DNA from: Cerioporus squamosus
Taxonomy: Eukaryota; Basidiomycota; Agaricomycetes; Polyporales; Polyporaceae
Length of the DNA stretch: 64,000 bases
Reading direction: 5' to 3'
NCBI GenBank assembly: GCA_022592435.1
Contig: JABYQS010000056.1
Span: 124,001 to 188,000, forward strand
Part shown: positions 23,501-34,105 of the stretch, in pieces
Layout of the letters: every line of letters starts with the position of its first letter
Numbering within the stretch: position 1 is the stretch's first letter
Made by a program: the position numbers and the translations under genes
The notes under the pieces: generated by a model
Databases searched by the model: none
Seen by the model: the letters and a program-made list of their open reading frames with translations, nothing else
What the model was told of the DNA's origin: nothing

Positions 23501-24168
23501 ACCAAGAGAACGAGACGATGAGGTCAACAGTAGTGGTCAGATGTGGTTGTCTGGATGCTGATTGATTATCTATCGTTGGACCATCGCTTATACTGTGCCC
23601 ATGTACTGTATCTTGTTTGAAGTATCGGGGTCTTTCGACATGACTCTTTCACTAGACTCAGCCGGATGCTGCAATTGCAAGGTGTGTCGTAACTATGAAA
23701 ATATGAGTACTTCTCACATGCATCGGGCCCAGTACCTCGCGGTGAACGATACCCTCAGCGCATTCGCCATGATATCATCATGCGGCGGTGAGAAGTCAAG
23801 TCAAGGTTGCGGTCATGCTTGAAGTGAGCACGTCACGTGTCGCGCCCGCAGTGCGCGCAAACCTTGCACGAATAACAAACATTACGTGTAAACCGCGGTG
23901 CATTAGCACCTCGAGACCTCTCTCCTGAGTCTCCTTTGCTTATGTTGTATGGACACAGAGCATGTGTGCGAGGCTCAAGGGCTAGATCGTATAGTTACTT
24001 GTGGCAGGCACGCAGATTCAAGCAAGTAGGCATACCATAGCATCATATGTTATGGCCGGAAAGCATAAGTACATAGAACATGATGATAGCAGTACATTGA
24101 TACAGAGGACACAAAGAGAGCAGTAACGAACAATAGCGGAAATTCACGAGCAGAGGTCTTGCTATGAA
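20515..24168 (+). repeat. Inverted arm A (3,654 bp) carrying FunK1
   Basis: It matches 30371-34023 in reverse complement. I noticed only about seven differences: a few substitutions (for example near 20531, 21543, 21800, 23773 and 24101-24105) and one 1-bp indel. Identity is about 99.8% by eye. It starts GGTTCATCAGTAC and ends GGTCTTGCTATGAA. It includes the whole FunK1 gene and about 830 bp of 3' DNA. Confidence 0.95.
20692..23337 (+). CDS. FunK1 fungal-type protein kinase, arm A copy
   Basis: Exons follow GT..AG introns at about 20905-20969, 22052-22100 and 22324-22374. The N-terminal region (LMGFPQFMNKYLGV.., WSLQRLPIEFKRGG) leads to the FunK1 block RGVYGQLMTYAERVFVHQHR and FRVMFFDHGGVITTEAIDY. 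The kinase C-lobe has the catalytic loop HRDVSFGNMLIYP, an LTDWELAKDW motif in place of DFG, GTWHFMSRNIL, and ELESFVHVLIYAAVR. A basic Ser-rich tail ends RVTRSADCQPPP. FunK1 kinases are an expanded agaricomycete family with unknown substrates. Two oddities occur in both arms. The frame changes near 21670 without a good intron, and the tail seems to continue in another frame to a TGA at 23519. The start is the first in-frame ATG; an upstream exon outside the arm is possible. This copy keeps the frame that arm B has lost. Confidence 0.8.
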
Positions 24169-24545
24169 CATCAGGAAACACGTATGACTCCGTGTAGATC
24201 GGGGATTGCTGTGGCACCACTTATGACACCGTGGAGCGCTTGCTCTCTGTCCGGCCGGGTACGGAGTAAGCCGGCTCAGCCTAGTAGGGCCTCGGCCTCT
24301 AAGTGAGCCCGCGTGGAGCATGCGGGCTCTATCCAGAGAGCGTGTCTCTATGCGGAGGGTGCGTCTCTGTCCTGGCATGGATGGAGACGCGTCCTCTGCA
24401 CAGTACTACGCAGCAGTGCGAGGTACAGCGTAGAGACATCATGCCATACCTCAAGTGTTGTTGGTGAAGAAGCTGTGTTCAATGAGTACATCGGACACTG
24501 GCGTCGGAGTAGACACTCAAGCTGTATGCATAGACAGAACTGAGT
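24169..24545. other. Left part of the inter-arm spacer
   Basis: No gene recognised. It lies between the inner edge of arm A and the end of the Plavaka remnant, and probably includes the Plavaka 3' terminal DNA. Confidence 0.35.
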
Positions 24546-27500
24546 CTATTCAACAAATAAGTACATGTAATGGTCGGAGAATGCGTTAAGGAAGAAATTG
24601 TGGCATTGATCAAGAACCGTCTCCGACTCCCAAGACCGGTCGATAACCGCGCCGCACCTGGGCTGCAGGTGGCAACTGCGGAAGATCTGTCCGGCGGGGA
24701 TGACAGCTGTTTTCCGAGCGCCCCCCCAGAACGACTGCGAGACAGCGTACAGGCGACTCGGCTGCTCTGGCTCATCTGTGAAGGGAGTATAGAGCTCTAC
24801 ATATGCGAGGTGGACGTCTGGCTGGGTAGGATGCGTGCGCAGGCATTGCAATTCTGGTGGCAGGGCAAAGAGTACGCGTGCCCGGGCAGCGCGGTAGCCT
24901 AGGTTGACATGTGAACAGTGGTTCTGTGCTGATATCAACGACATACCTTTGACTCCAATGTTTTTGGCCACGGCCGGATCGTCAACATACAACAGAGGAC
25001 TACACTTGGCTGTGCCGAGTCGGGCCATGGGCAGGCATCGCAAAGACTGTTGGAGAACGTGTCATTGGCACAACTGCGCAGGGAAGGGAGAACGCGCGAG
25101 AGTCTTTTGTAGACGGGGAACCGATGTTCGAGCAGCGCGGAGGGTGTTACTAAGATACCTTCCTTGCAAAGGAAGTATGCGAGGGTGGAGGTGAATCCTT
25201 CGACATTCATGTGACTCGTGATATTGCAACCAGTCTGGAAACCTAGCCCTGGGTGGCTAGCGATCCTGTAGGGCCCAAAAGGCATATCCTGCCATAGAGT
25301 GGGTCAGTGAGCCAGATCGCGCACAAAGGACAACATACCTCCTTGCTAATATTGGTGTCCATCTGCTCTTCCGAGAGCCCTATGCAATCAACATCCATCG
25401 CATCGTCCAGAGCCGCCTGAGCTTCATCAACATCCATTGCTTCATCATCCAAGGGATGCAAGTTGGCATGGCGGTGACCGCTTGTACCAAGAGTGAGCAT
25501 GCGGCAAGTGACAGAAGTAAGCAGTGCAGCGTCAAGGACAGGCGCATCCTTGGAGGCGATGGGGTCGTCGGCAAGGTGCTCACGGTTTTCGAGAGGGAGG
25601 GGTTGCTCATCCGAGTACAAGCTTGGTCGGGGCTCGGGATGGGAAGAGGATATGTGGCGCGTGGACTCGTTGCACCACTGCATGAAACCCTGGAACCAGC
25701 GCACCTTTTCTCGCCGCGTGAGCCAGACAATCATCTGTCTCATGTGGTCCTTCTTGTTCGATGCACGACACGCCAGCTTTGCAAAGTCGATATGGAGCCA
25801 TTCGGAGATCTTGGTACTGAGACCGTCACATCCACCGTAGTCGATGATTGAAGGGATATAGTGATTGGTCTCCCAGTGAAGCTTGGGTATATTGAAGTGC
25901 TCGCGAGCGCCAAGTTCCCGGAAGACATCTTTATGGTCGTGGAATCATCAGATGGCGGTGTGCATCTGTTCGAGGGTGGTGAGCGTGTGAGAAGGATAGT
26001 GGGCAAGGTAGACAAAGTCGAGGATAGTGCGCATGCAGATCATCACACGCGCATCTTCGTGCAATCCATCGACGATCCCGACGAATACCTTCTCCATTTG
26101 CTTGTACTCGTTCCCGGTCCATTGCGAGATCTTGGATATGCCTTTTGAGAAGACACAAAGGTTCTGGTTGGGAGGGATGCGAGCGAACCACGCGTCAACC
26201 TCGTCCTCGCGGCCGCGAGAAACCCACTTCACCAGATGATTCTTGAACACGCCCTTGTGCAGCTGGTGGAGCAAGTCAGGTACAATACAGCTGAAGATGT
26301 TGACATAGGGTAGGTCTGCCCAGAATGGCTCAGGTACGTCCCGCATCCCCAGGGTCTCGAAAGTAGCTGACTTCGGGTCCTGCATCGCGGCATGGGCAGT
26401 GCGTTGGTCGCGATAGCATGTATCAAGCATCTTGCCGCGTCGGTCCCAGTCAACAGGGCATGTCGGGCACCGGTTCTCCTTTGTGCAGCAAACAAGACAC
26501 TGCTTGGGATGATCGGCGATGTATGCAGCGAGAATTGGGAAGACATGGCGGACTTGACCATTGGCACAATTCATGTACACCCCGTCCTTCCCGGCTTGAA
26601 CAAGTGTATCGAGAATCTGTCGCATGGCAAAGTGGAAGAGTTGTTGGCCTTGCACAGATCGTTCGCTCTCGCGGAAACACTCCACCTTGGTCACGGGCAG
26701 GTATCCCAGCAGGACAACCGCGCGCTGCGATGGCCACTTACGGACGTCCTTCGCGATGTTCCTGATTGTGAGGTATATGGGCCAAGCTTGTTTGTCGCCA
26801 CTGAGCATCGATAGCTGAGTTTTGTCAGAAGCTATGATGACCGGCGCAATAGTCGCGTCTGGATGACTGTCTTCGGTAAGCTTTGTCTGAGGTATGTCTG
26901 TAAGTTGCTACCAGATTTCCGAGGACTAATGAACTAACCTGCATGCGTGCCCACCACTCTGAATCCGCAAAATCCTCGAACACGCGCTTACGCTCGGCTT
27001 CATCGGCATCTGCAAGTCTCTCTGCAAGCTCCTCGACGTGTTGTATGAACGGCGCATACTCCTGGGCGACGACCTCCACCGGATCGCGCACCTAGCAATC
27101 CACAACTTCTTTCATGACTTCCCCCTTCGCATCGCGCATATTGCCCGTCAACGTGATCTCAATCAGCCTCCAAGGTGCCGATGGACTGGGAAGCGGCTCG
27201 GAATCGAGGCTTTTGAGGAATGTGTGATTGGAGCAGAACAACAAATACTCATTTGGAGCCGCGGCGCGGCAGCGCGTGAACTGTTCATGGTGAGCATGTG
27301 TATTCAGGCCAAGATCAGGAGAAATGATGCACCATGTCGCTCTTTAGAAGCCTGTCTGTAGACCACTGTGAAATCCCGCTCTCAATGAGGATCTGCGTGA
27401 GCTCCCACTCTCCCGGGCTCGCAAACGGGGCATGTGCCGGAAGTCTAGCTTCATCGCGAGCGTTCTTGTGGGCTTCGTATAAGGTCGGCTGTTGCCAGAA

Positions 27501-27827
27501 GACTTTGCCCGCCTCCTTGAATGGGTATGTCCGTTCTGCAGAGTTGGAGCTTGACTCCCGTTGCCGAGTATCGGAGGTTCTAAACTGAGGGATGTTTCTG
27601 TCGGTAGATTCCGGAGCATGCTCAGCATGCAAGGTCGGGTGAGCTGGGTTGTCTGGACGTTTGGGAACTTCTCGAGGTTCGCGACGAGGGGCTGGGGAGA
27701 TCGAGCATGAGCGACACCATTGCAGGTGTGCGTTGTGGCGGCAAGCGATCTTCTGGGCAAGGTGTCGTTGCAGGACGTGCACCCCACGAAGCTTGGCAGC
27801 ACAATTCAGACAGTAGAAAGGAGCCAT
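24546..27827 (-). pseudogene. Plavaka-type transposase, decayed by stop codons
   Basis: The start at 27827 gives a C2H2-like finger (MAPFYCLNCAAKLRGVHVLQ..H). Next come LFCSNHTFLKS, WWARMQ, APVIIASDKTQLS and MLSGDKQAWPIYLTIRNIAK, then LGYLPVTKVECF. The CxxC block NRCPTCPVDWDRRG, the motif PDLLHQLHKGVFKNHLVKW, REHFNIPKLH, LHIDFAKLA.RASNKKDH and a C-terminal block (LAYVELYTPF.., VLDQCHNFFLNAF) follow. These are the landmarks of agaricomycete Plavaka transposases. In-frame stops occur at 27092-27094 (TAG before RDPVEV, where Trp is usual) and 25945-25950 (TGA TGA before FHDHKDVF). It lies on the minus strand between the FunK1 arms. Confidence 0.82.
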
Positions 27828-28119
27828 GATGCCGATGAGTATATCGATGGTAGGCGTAGTACTTATGTTGAAGGTGAGTACAGTATCGCATCTCGAGTGT
27901 CCAGGTGATCGATCACTGCTTATGTAACTGACGAGTGCCAGCACTTGCCAGCAGGGGAGCGTTCAACAGGCTTCCACTCACCCATCTCTATATCTCTACT
28001 ACTTTTACTTGATAATCTCATTCTTGCATTGACTGGAGGTATGTCTGCAGCCTCTGCTGTGCCCATTCACCCATTAGAAACCTGCTAACGTGGTGTTTCT
28101 GCTCAGGGAGGCGTAAGCC
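27828..28119. promoter_or_regulatory. Divergent gap between Plavaka remnant and low-complexity gene
   Basis: Two reading units point away from this 292-bp gap, so it may have served as a bidirectional promoter. No motif is certain. Confidence 0.3.
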
Positions 28120-30377
28120 ATGCCTGGCACTGGCAACCATGGGGGTGGTCATAGGTCAAGAGGAAAGGAGAGTCGCCGGCCTTCAAAAAAGCAGGCACAA
28201 AATAAGGAGAATGAGGTCTCGTCTTCAGGAGCTGTAGAGCAGAGCGGTGACGGCCACGGCACCCAAGACGTCGCATTCAAGCCACCAACAAGGCTGACCC
28301 ACGTACGTACTACTACGCCCTACAAGTATGTGTGCTTCTCCTTCTTACCCCATGCTCTACAGGTCTTGTCCTCCGGCTCCGGCCTGGCCATGTCTCCACC
28401 TCAGGACAGCCTTCGGACGCGGCACAGTTCGAGTCCGACGATGACCCTGACATGGACGATCTCACGCAGCAACTCGGCGAGGATTCAGAAGATGATGACT
28501 ATGAAGAGCGCAGTGGCAACCATTGAGCTCGACTCCCCCTTCGAGGTACTCAGACGCAGGAGGGACAAGACAACACCCCACAAGAGGTGTCTCGCGATAC
28601 CCCTCCGGGCGCTGGTGCTGGTGCTACAGTTAGTCGTGCTGCTCTCTAGTTTGTGTAGCTGAAAACATGAGAACCCCTGCAGATGTCCGCGGCCATCATT
28701 CAACCACCAACATCGGGCTCTGCTGGGCCTCGCTCCCGCATGGAGCAACTTCGTGGCGGCCATATCCCCATCATCTCGAGTCCTAACACCACTAGGTGAA
28801 CCTCAACCAACCACCCCTGGAAGAAAGACAAACATGAAGGCTCAGAAGATACCGCACGATGACTACATTGTGAGCACCATTTTGTATGATCCCCTGTGGC
28901 ACCTCACTAATACCAAGCAGATTCTAGCCTCAGTGCTCAGCGAGTTTGGCCACGAACGGTCTTCGTTCAAGTATGAACAGTTCCTCAAGGTAAAGTTGTG
29001 TCGTTATTGAAACCTCAAGGGCGCATTAACAGACGGCTAGGTCATGAAGACTCGAGGATTCCGCGAGCATCGTAGCGGCGCCCTCCTTCCTCCACAAGGT
29101 GCTGGTCGATTTGCTTACAAGTAGGTACCCAGAAGACGATCACTCTTGCGGCACATGCATTTGGTCCTTGCTAACATCCTTTCGATCTTGTTAGGAGGGT
29201 TGTGCGGGATCGAGATGGGTTAGTACGCAGGACCAAGATGCGTAAGTGATCAAATTGTGTTGATGACAGCACACGAGGATCACTGACCGCCAGTGCGCCA
29301 GATGGAAGTTGTAACTAGCCTGCATCATGGGCTGGAACGACTTAACATTCACACCGGCTGACGCGCAGGACATTCGTCTCCCATGAGCAGGGAAGGCTAG
29401 CAGGGCGAGGGCGAATACGACTATACAAGTTCTTGGCATCTCTGAAACAGAATTAGGGCAGATTTAGGGTGTGCTGGGTGATCTCTGTTGAGAGTAACAA
29501 ATCTCCACCTTCGTGGCTATGGGGCACTCAGGTTAGCAGAGCCCGGATGAGCGGAGAGACAGCAAAGGTATGCTCATCACGGTTTCCTTTGTTAGCTGCG
29601 ACCGGTATGATTGCTATCTCAATGAGCACTCCTAGGCCCAGCTTGAGGTTCGACCAAGCCCCAGCCGTCTGAAGCCGGGCCAAAGCCCCGGGCTTCAGGC
29701 CGAGCCGGGACTTGCAAGTCACTACCATTGACGAGCCTGACTCTACCGATCCCACAAAGCCTGATGGCGCCGCGAACATCGAGGACTCCAATGCACCTCA
29801 GGACGTCTCCATGGAGGTGGGTCCATCCCAACCAGCGAATGCCTCCGCACCCGCGGACGACCCCACAAAGTCTGCAGACGGCCTTGCAGATGCACCTCAA
29901 GCAGACGAAGACGATGCACGCAAGGCTGAAGCTGTGCCGACCATCATTGCTCCGCCCACGAGCAGGCCTACGAAGAGGCGGCGCAAAGACCCCGTGTTGA
30001 AGACCAACCATCCTGCTGCCAGTTCTTCGACAGGCCGGGTGACGCGTAGTCGTAGCGCAGCCATGCTTGCACTTGCTTCTGCAGCAGCACCTCCCGCTCC
30101 TGTGGTGCCTCCAGCTCCTCCACAACCTGCTGCATCGGAGCCTGTGCCACCTGCCCAGGTGTCGACTCGAGTCACTTGTTCAAAGAGTGGCAAACTGCCA
30201 GGTGCACCAGGAGGTCATGGTGGTGGGGCGACATTCAGTGGTGCTGCTCCAAAGCGGGGCACTAGTGTTCACTCTGTGGCTCGTGCTGCAGGGGGAGCTG
30301 CAACCGGGCAGCGTGGTGGTCCAACGACGCGAAGCACGCAGGTAGAGACGAAAGGTCGTCGGTCTCGCCATTCATAG
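28120..30377 (+). CDS. Low-complexity, Ala/Pro-rich protein in the spacer, uncertain model
   Basis: A likely multi-exon gene whose joins are only partly clear. It begins MPGTGNHGGGHRSRGKESRR. An intron at about 28303-28360 and an acidic exon (FESDDDPDMDDLTQQLGEDS) follow. A small conserved-looking block (DYIVSTILYDPLWHLTNTKQ, SVLSEFGHERSSFKYEQFLK, REHRSGALLPPQGAGRFAYK) comes next. The long last open frame (29712-30377) has RPTKRRRKDPVLK, GRVTRSRSAAMLALASAAAP and Thr/Arg-rich repeats, like the tails of FunK1 proteins. Its stop codon at 30375-30377 lies inside arm B's inner edge, so the end was created or shared when the arm was placed here. Function unknown; it could be two genes or a kinase-less FunK1 derivative. 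Confidence 0.4.
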
Positions 30378-33300
30378 CAAGACCTCTGCTCGTGAATTTC
30401 CGCTATTGTTCGTTACTGCTCTCGTTGCGTCCTCTGTATCGATGTACTGCTATCATCATGTTCTATGTACTTATGCTTTCCAGCCATAACATATGATGCT
30501 ATGGTATGCCTACTTGCTTGAATCTGCGTGCCTGCCACAAGTAACTATACGATCTAGCCCTTGAGCCTCGCACACATGCTCTGTGTCCATACAACATAAG
30601 CAAAGGAGACTCAGGAGAGAGGTCTCGAGGTGCTAATGCACCGCGGTTTACACGTAATGTTTGTTATTCGTGCAAGGTTTGCGCGCACTGCGGGCGCGAC
30701 ACGTGACGTGCTCACTTCAAGCATGACCGCAACCTTGACTTGACTTCTCACCGCCGCACGATGATATCATGGCGAATGCGCTGAGGGTATCGTTCACCGC
30801 GAGGTACTGGGCCCGATGCATGTGAGAAGTACTCATATTTTCATAGTTACGACACACCTTGCAATTGCAGCATCCGGCTGAGTCTAGTGAAAGAGTCATG
30901 TCGAAAGACCCCGATACTTCAAACAAGATACAGTACATGGGCACAGTATAAGCGATGGTCCAACGATAGATAATCAATCAGCATCCAGACAACCACATCT
31001 GACCACTACTGTTGACCTCATCGTCTCGTTCTCTTGGTGTGTGTACGAGTTACCATCGGTTTGCCTTGCCCAGTTGAGCCACCAGGGCTGGAAGGTCCGC
31101 TGGTGGTACGACTCGTGATGTGGGTAGTACGACTGCGGCTTTGAGAGCCACTGGGAGCGTTGGAAGGTCCTGCTTCGGGGGCATCTGCTCCAGGATCACC
31201 GTTATGGAGGCGGCTGGCAGTCTGCAGAGCGGGTCACACGACGCGCTGCGCCTCCAGAGCTACTAGCAGCAGGTCCGCTCGACGACGTTGCGGTATCGTG
31301 GTCGCCCAGAGACTCCTCGCTGCGTGTCTTCTGCTGGGTCTTGCGACTGCCGCGGTTCTTGGACCTCGAAGTGGCCGCGGGCTTGGCTCCGCTGTCGGTG
31401 CGCGCCTTCTTTGGAGCAGACGTGTCCTCGATATCCGAGAGACTTTCTCGTGGCCGTGGGTTGAACTTCACCAGACGGTCGCGCACGGTGTCGTCCGCAG
31501 GCCACATGGACTTGTTCAGGTACTTCTGGAGGAGCAAACGAACACTGCTATGCTTCTCGAGGGACTTGGCTTTCGCGACCGTCGCCGGCGAGGGCTCCCT
31601 CGGCAACGTGCTTTCTCCCATCGTCTGTCGGACTGATCCCTTGCCCGAGGGATTGTCGACATCCATATCGCCATCCACAGTCTGCGTGTCCTCCTCCGCG
31701 TCCGAGAGGTCGGAATAACTCTCCCATTGCTGCGTTGTGTCAGGCCGGACGGATGGGGACGAAGACACTCGCTTGCCGCTCTTCTTCTTACTGGCTCGGG
31801 TCTCCCATCGAGGACAGTGTATCGAGTGCGGATGAGCGCAAGCAACTCGCCCACTAGCTCGTTCAGCGGGTGATCATCGGGACCCACGTTCTCGGCGCAG
31901 AAGAGGATGTCCTTCTCAGAGTCGTCAAGTTTCGCCTCCGTGATGCAGGTGCGTTTCCCAGCCGGACACCCGTACCCGTCCTCGGTGATGACGTAGCCGT
32001 CGAAGTAGTAGTGAATAAACCCTCTAATGTCGGAGATGTTGTGATCCACGAGGCGGACAGCGGCGTATATGAGGACGTGAACGAAGGACTCCAGCTCGTC
32101 GGGGATGGTGACGAGCTGATCTGCATGTGTGAGGATGTTCCGAGACATGAAATGCCATGTTCCCTTTTTGATGGTCAGCAAAAGGTTCCTATCAAGCAGT
32201 GAGGCAGACTCACCGTCCGTTCGGGTTGCAAAGCCCGTAAGATCGTCCAGTCCTTTGCGAGCTCCCAGTCCGTGAGCAGTCCTTTCCAGATGACAGCATA
32301 CTTAGTCTTGCTCTCTCGGCGGCCTTCATCGGGATGGTCCGAGTCCTTCACCTCTTTCACAGACGGATAGATCAGCATGTTGCCGAAGCTAACGTCCCTG
32401 TGGATGAGTTTACACCTCTTGTAAGCCATTTCGTGCGCTACACCATCGCTAGTCAGTATGTGGCGTGTCGGAAGAAATTCTCACATACCGGCAATGCCGT
32501 CAATCATGACGATGACGAGCTGTCTGCTGCTCGTGATTGCGGTGAGAGGTAGACAGACCTCCTTCACGACGAGACGGTTGTGTATGAGATGACAGAGACC
32601 CTGGCCCTGTTGGGAATTCTCTTCGGCGATGCGCTCGTCCACGGTACGCTTCTTGCCTCGGTCGCCCTGTGCGGCGGCATGCTTTGAGTTCGGCTTCATA
32701 TCACCCACCTTGGTAGCAGCCCGACGTTTGGCCGCCTTCTTCGTCTGTACGCTTCGTACGTAGGGAGTCCAATCCTCGACCTTCTTCCGGCCGGTCACGG
32801 GCGAGTAGTTCGTCGTCTCGGTCTCTTGATCCTCGACATCTCCGTGCGCGATGACTGTTGGAACGTTCCGTACACGCCATAGTCCATCGCATCAACGGCC
32901 TCTGCGGGATCGGAGGAGTCGAGGAAGGAATCAGGAATTGTGGACGCGTCATCGACGTAGCGAGCGTGATGCGCGAGGTCGTCGGGTTGCGCGTCCTTCA
33001 GTGCGTCCATGCGCTTGTAGCCACACGACTCGGGAGAGAGGAGGATAGCGGTGGTATCGACGCCTTGCCGACGGTCATCGAGCTCGCTGAAGGCATGGAG
33101 GAAGGACAGAAGGGCGGCGGTGCCTTCGACAGAGGAGATGTAGTCGATGGCTTCCGTCGTGATGACTCCGCCGTGATCAAAGAACATGACGCGAAACTCG
33201 GGGCCGTTGACGAAGAGGAAGAAGAGAGATTTCCTGTGTTGATGTACGAACACGCGCTCGGCGTACGTCATGAGTTGCCCGTACACTCCTCTGCGGTCTG

Positions 33301-34023
33301 CCAAGTCAGCTTCGTGCTTGTGCTTCGGGTTGTCGTCAAAGGGGTCATACGTCGCTCCGCCGCGCTTGAACTCGATAGGAAGCCGCTGAAGAGACCAATT
33401 CGGCTGGTTGGCTTTGAAGCGGTGAGTTTTGCTGTCGTCTACAGAGATGAGCGACGCGTCGATCCGCAGCTTGGAGTTGTCTTCCTTATCCTTCCCTTCT
33501 TCAGATTTATTGAAGACGAAGCCGGGGCACAGCTCGGTAGGCAGTGTCTTGTCCGCAGCAACGGCTTCCTGTCGGTGGTTGGAGCCAAATTAGATGTAAC
33601 CGCCAGCCATCGACGAGATTACGAGCGACGTACCCATGCAGTTGACCAATCCTTCTCCAGCAGACTACCACTACTCTTGACCATCCGTCCACCAGGTCCA
33701 CGTGTGAGTCCAAGCGTCTTGACAAAGGCATCCCGGACTTTCTGAGCCTTGTCCTCGGGGAAGCCTGAGGTGTCAGTGACGCCGAGGTACTTGTTCATGA
33801 ACTGGGGAAAGCCCATCAATATAGAGCAGTCGACGCCGTCCGACATGAGAATCTTGCGTGTCTGCTGAGCGGTGGGTGCGGATTTGGTGTGCACCTTCGC
33901 AGGGTCGTTATTCTTATGCTTCTTCTTGTTGAACGGGGCCGCGAGAAATCCCGAGTGCTGGCAGGCATCATGTGAGGCTTCGCCATGATGGCAGCAAGCA
34001 GAAGAGGGACGTACTGATGAACC
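30371..34023 (-). repeat. Inverted arm B (3,653 bp) carrying FunK1
   Basis: Reverse complement of arm A, one base shorter. Its outer 8 bases (GGTTCATC read inward) are also the inner end of the right terminal repeat, so arm and terminus overlap. Confidence 0.95.
31202..33846 (-). pseudogene. FunK1 kinase, arm B copy with 1-bp frameshift
   Basis: It has the same gene structure as arm A: the HRDVSFGNMLIYP loop, LTDWELAKDW, GTWHFMSRNIL. One T is missing at about 31807 (TCGATGGG against TCGATTGGG in arm A). The frame shifts after RTRYTVLD and ends at a stop at 31516, which removes the native Ser-rich basic tail but not the kinase core. The truncated product would still contain the catalytic loop, so it may be a shortened kinase rather than a dead gene. 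Two amino-acid differences from arm A are visible (Asn/Asp in the DAQPDD segment; a Lys/Glu change seen only in an alternative frame). The frame break near 32870, shared with arm A, shows that that break predates the duplication. Confidence 0.85.
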
Positions 34024-34101
34024 ACCGACGCAGCGAATATATGTGTGCAAGGGAGGCTCGCAACTAGAGCCAGCCTCTAGCTCAGAACAGAGGCTGGTAC
34101 T
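34016..34101 (-). repeat. Right terminal inverted repeat (86 bp)
   Basis: Reverse complement of 12178-12263 with 4 mismatches. It ends AGAGGCTGGTACT, followed by CGGT. The subterminal hairpin stem is conserved although the loop differs by one base. Confidence 0.9.
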
Positions 34102-34105
34102 CGGT
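34102..34105. repeat. Right target-site duplication (CGGT)
   Basis: Identical to 12174-12177. Removing 12178-34105 would restore a single CGGT. Confidence 0.6.

Larger units (their letters stand above)
12178..34101. mobile_element. 21.9 kb DNA transposon with 86-bp terminal inverted repeats and kinase cargo
   Basis: The ends are an 86-bp inverted repeat with 4 mismatches, flanked by the 4-bp duplication CGGT. From left to right the element holds an unknown gene (-), an unknown gene (+), a Tnp2 transposase (-) with one nonsense codon, FunK1 arm A, a decayed Plavaka transposase (-), a low-complexity gene (+) and FunK1 arm B. The Tnp2 family belongs to the CACTA superfamily. The termini, however, start AGTACCAGCC rather than CACT(A/G), and the duplication is 4 bp rather than the usual 3 (2-4). 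So either this lineage has its own ends, or the Tnp2 gene is a passenger. Arm B's outer edge runs straight into the right terminal repeat. The composite may have grown by insertion of the FunK1-Plavaka-FunK1 block near an original right end around 20.5 kb (inference). Confidence 0.8.

Noticed and set aside
32858..33745. A 295-codon open frame (and its mirror at 20793-21680) as a separate gene
   Set aside because: It is the antisense of the FunK1 coding exon in both arms and has no family match.
12178..34101. A Starship-type giant element
   Set aside because: No tyrosine-recombinase (DUF3435) captain gene is seen at either end. The terminal inverted repeats and Tnp2 gene point to a DDE-type element.
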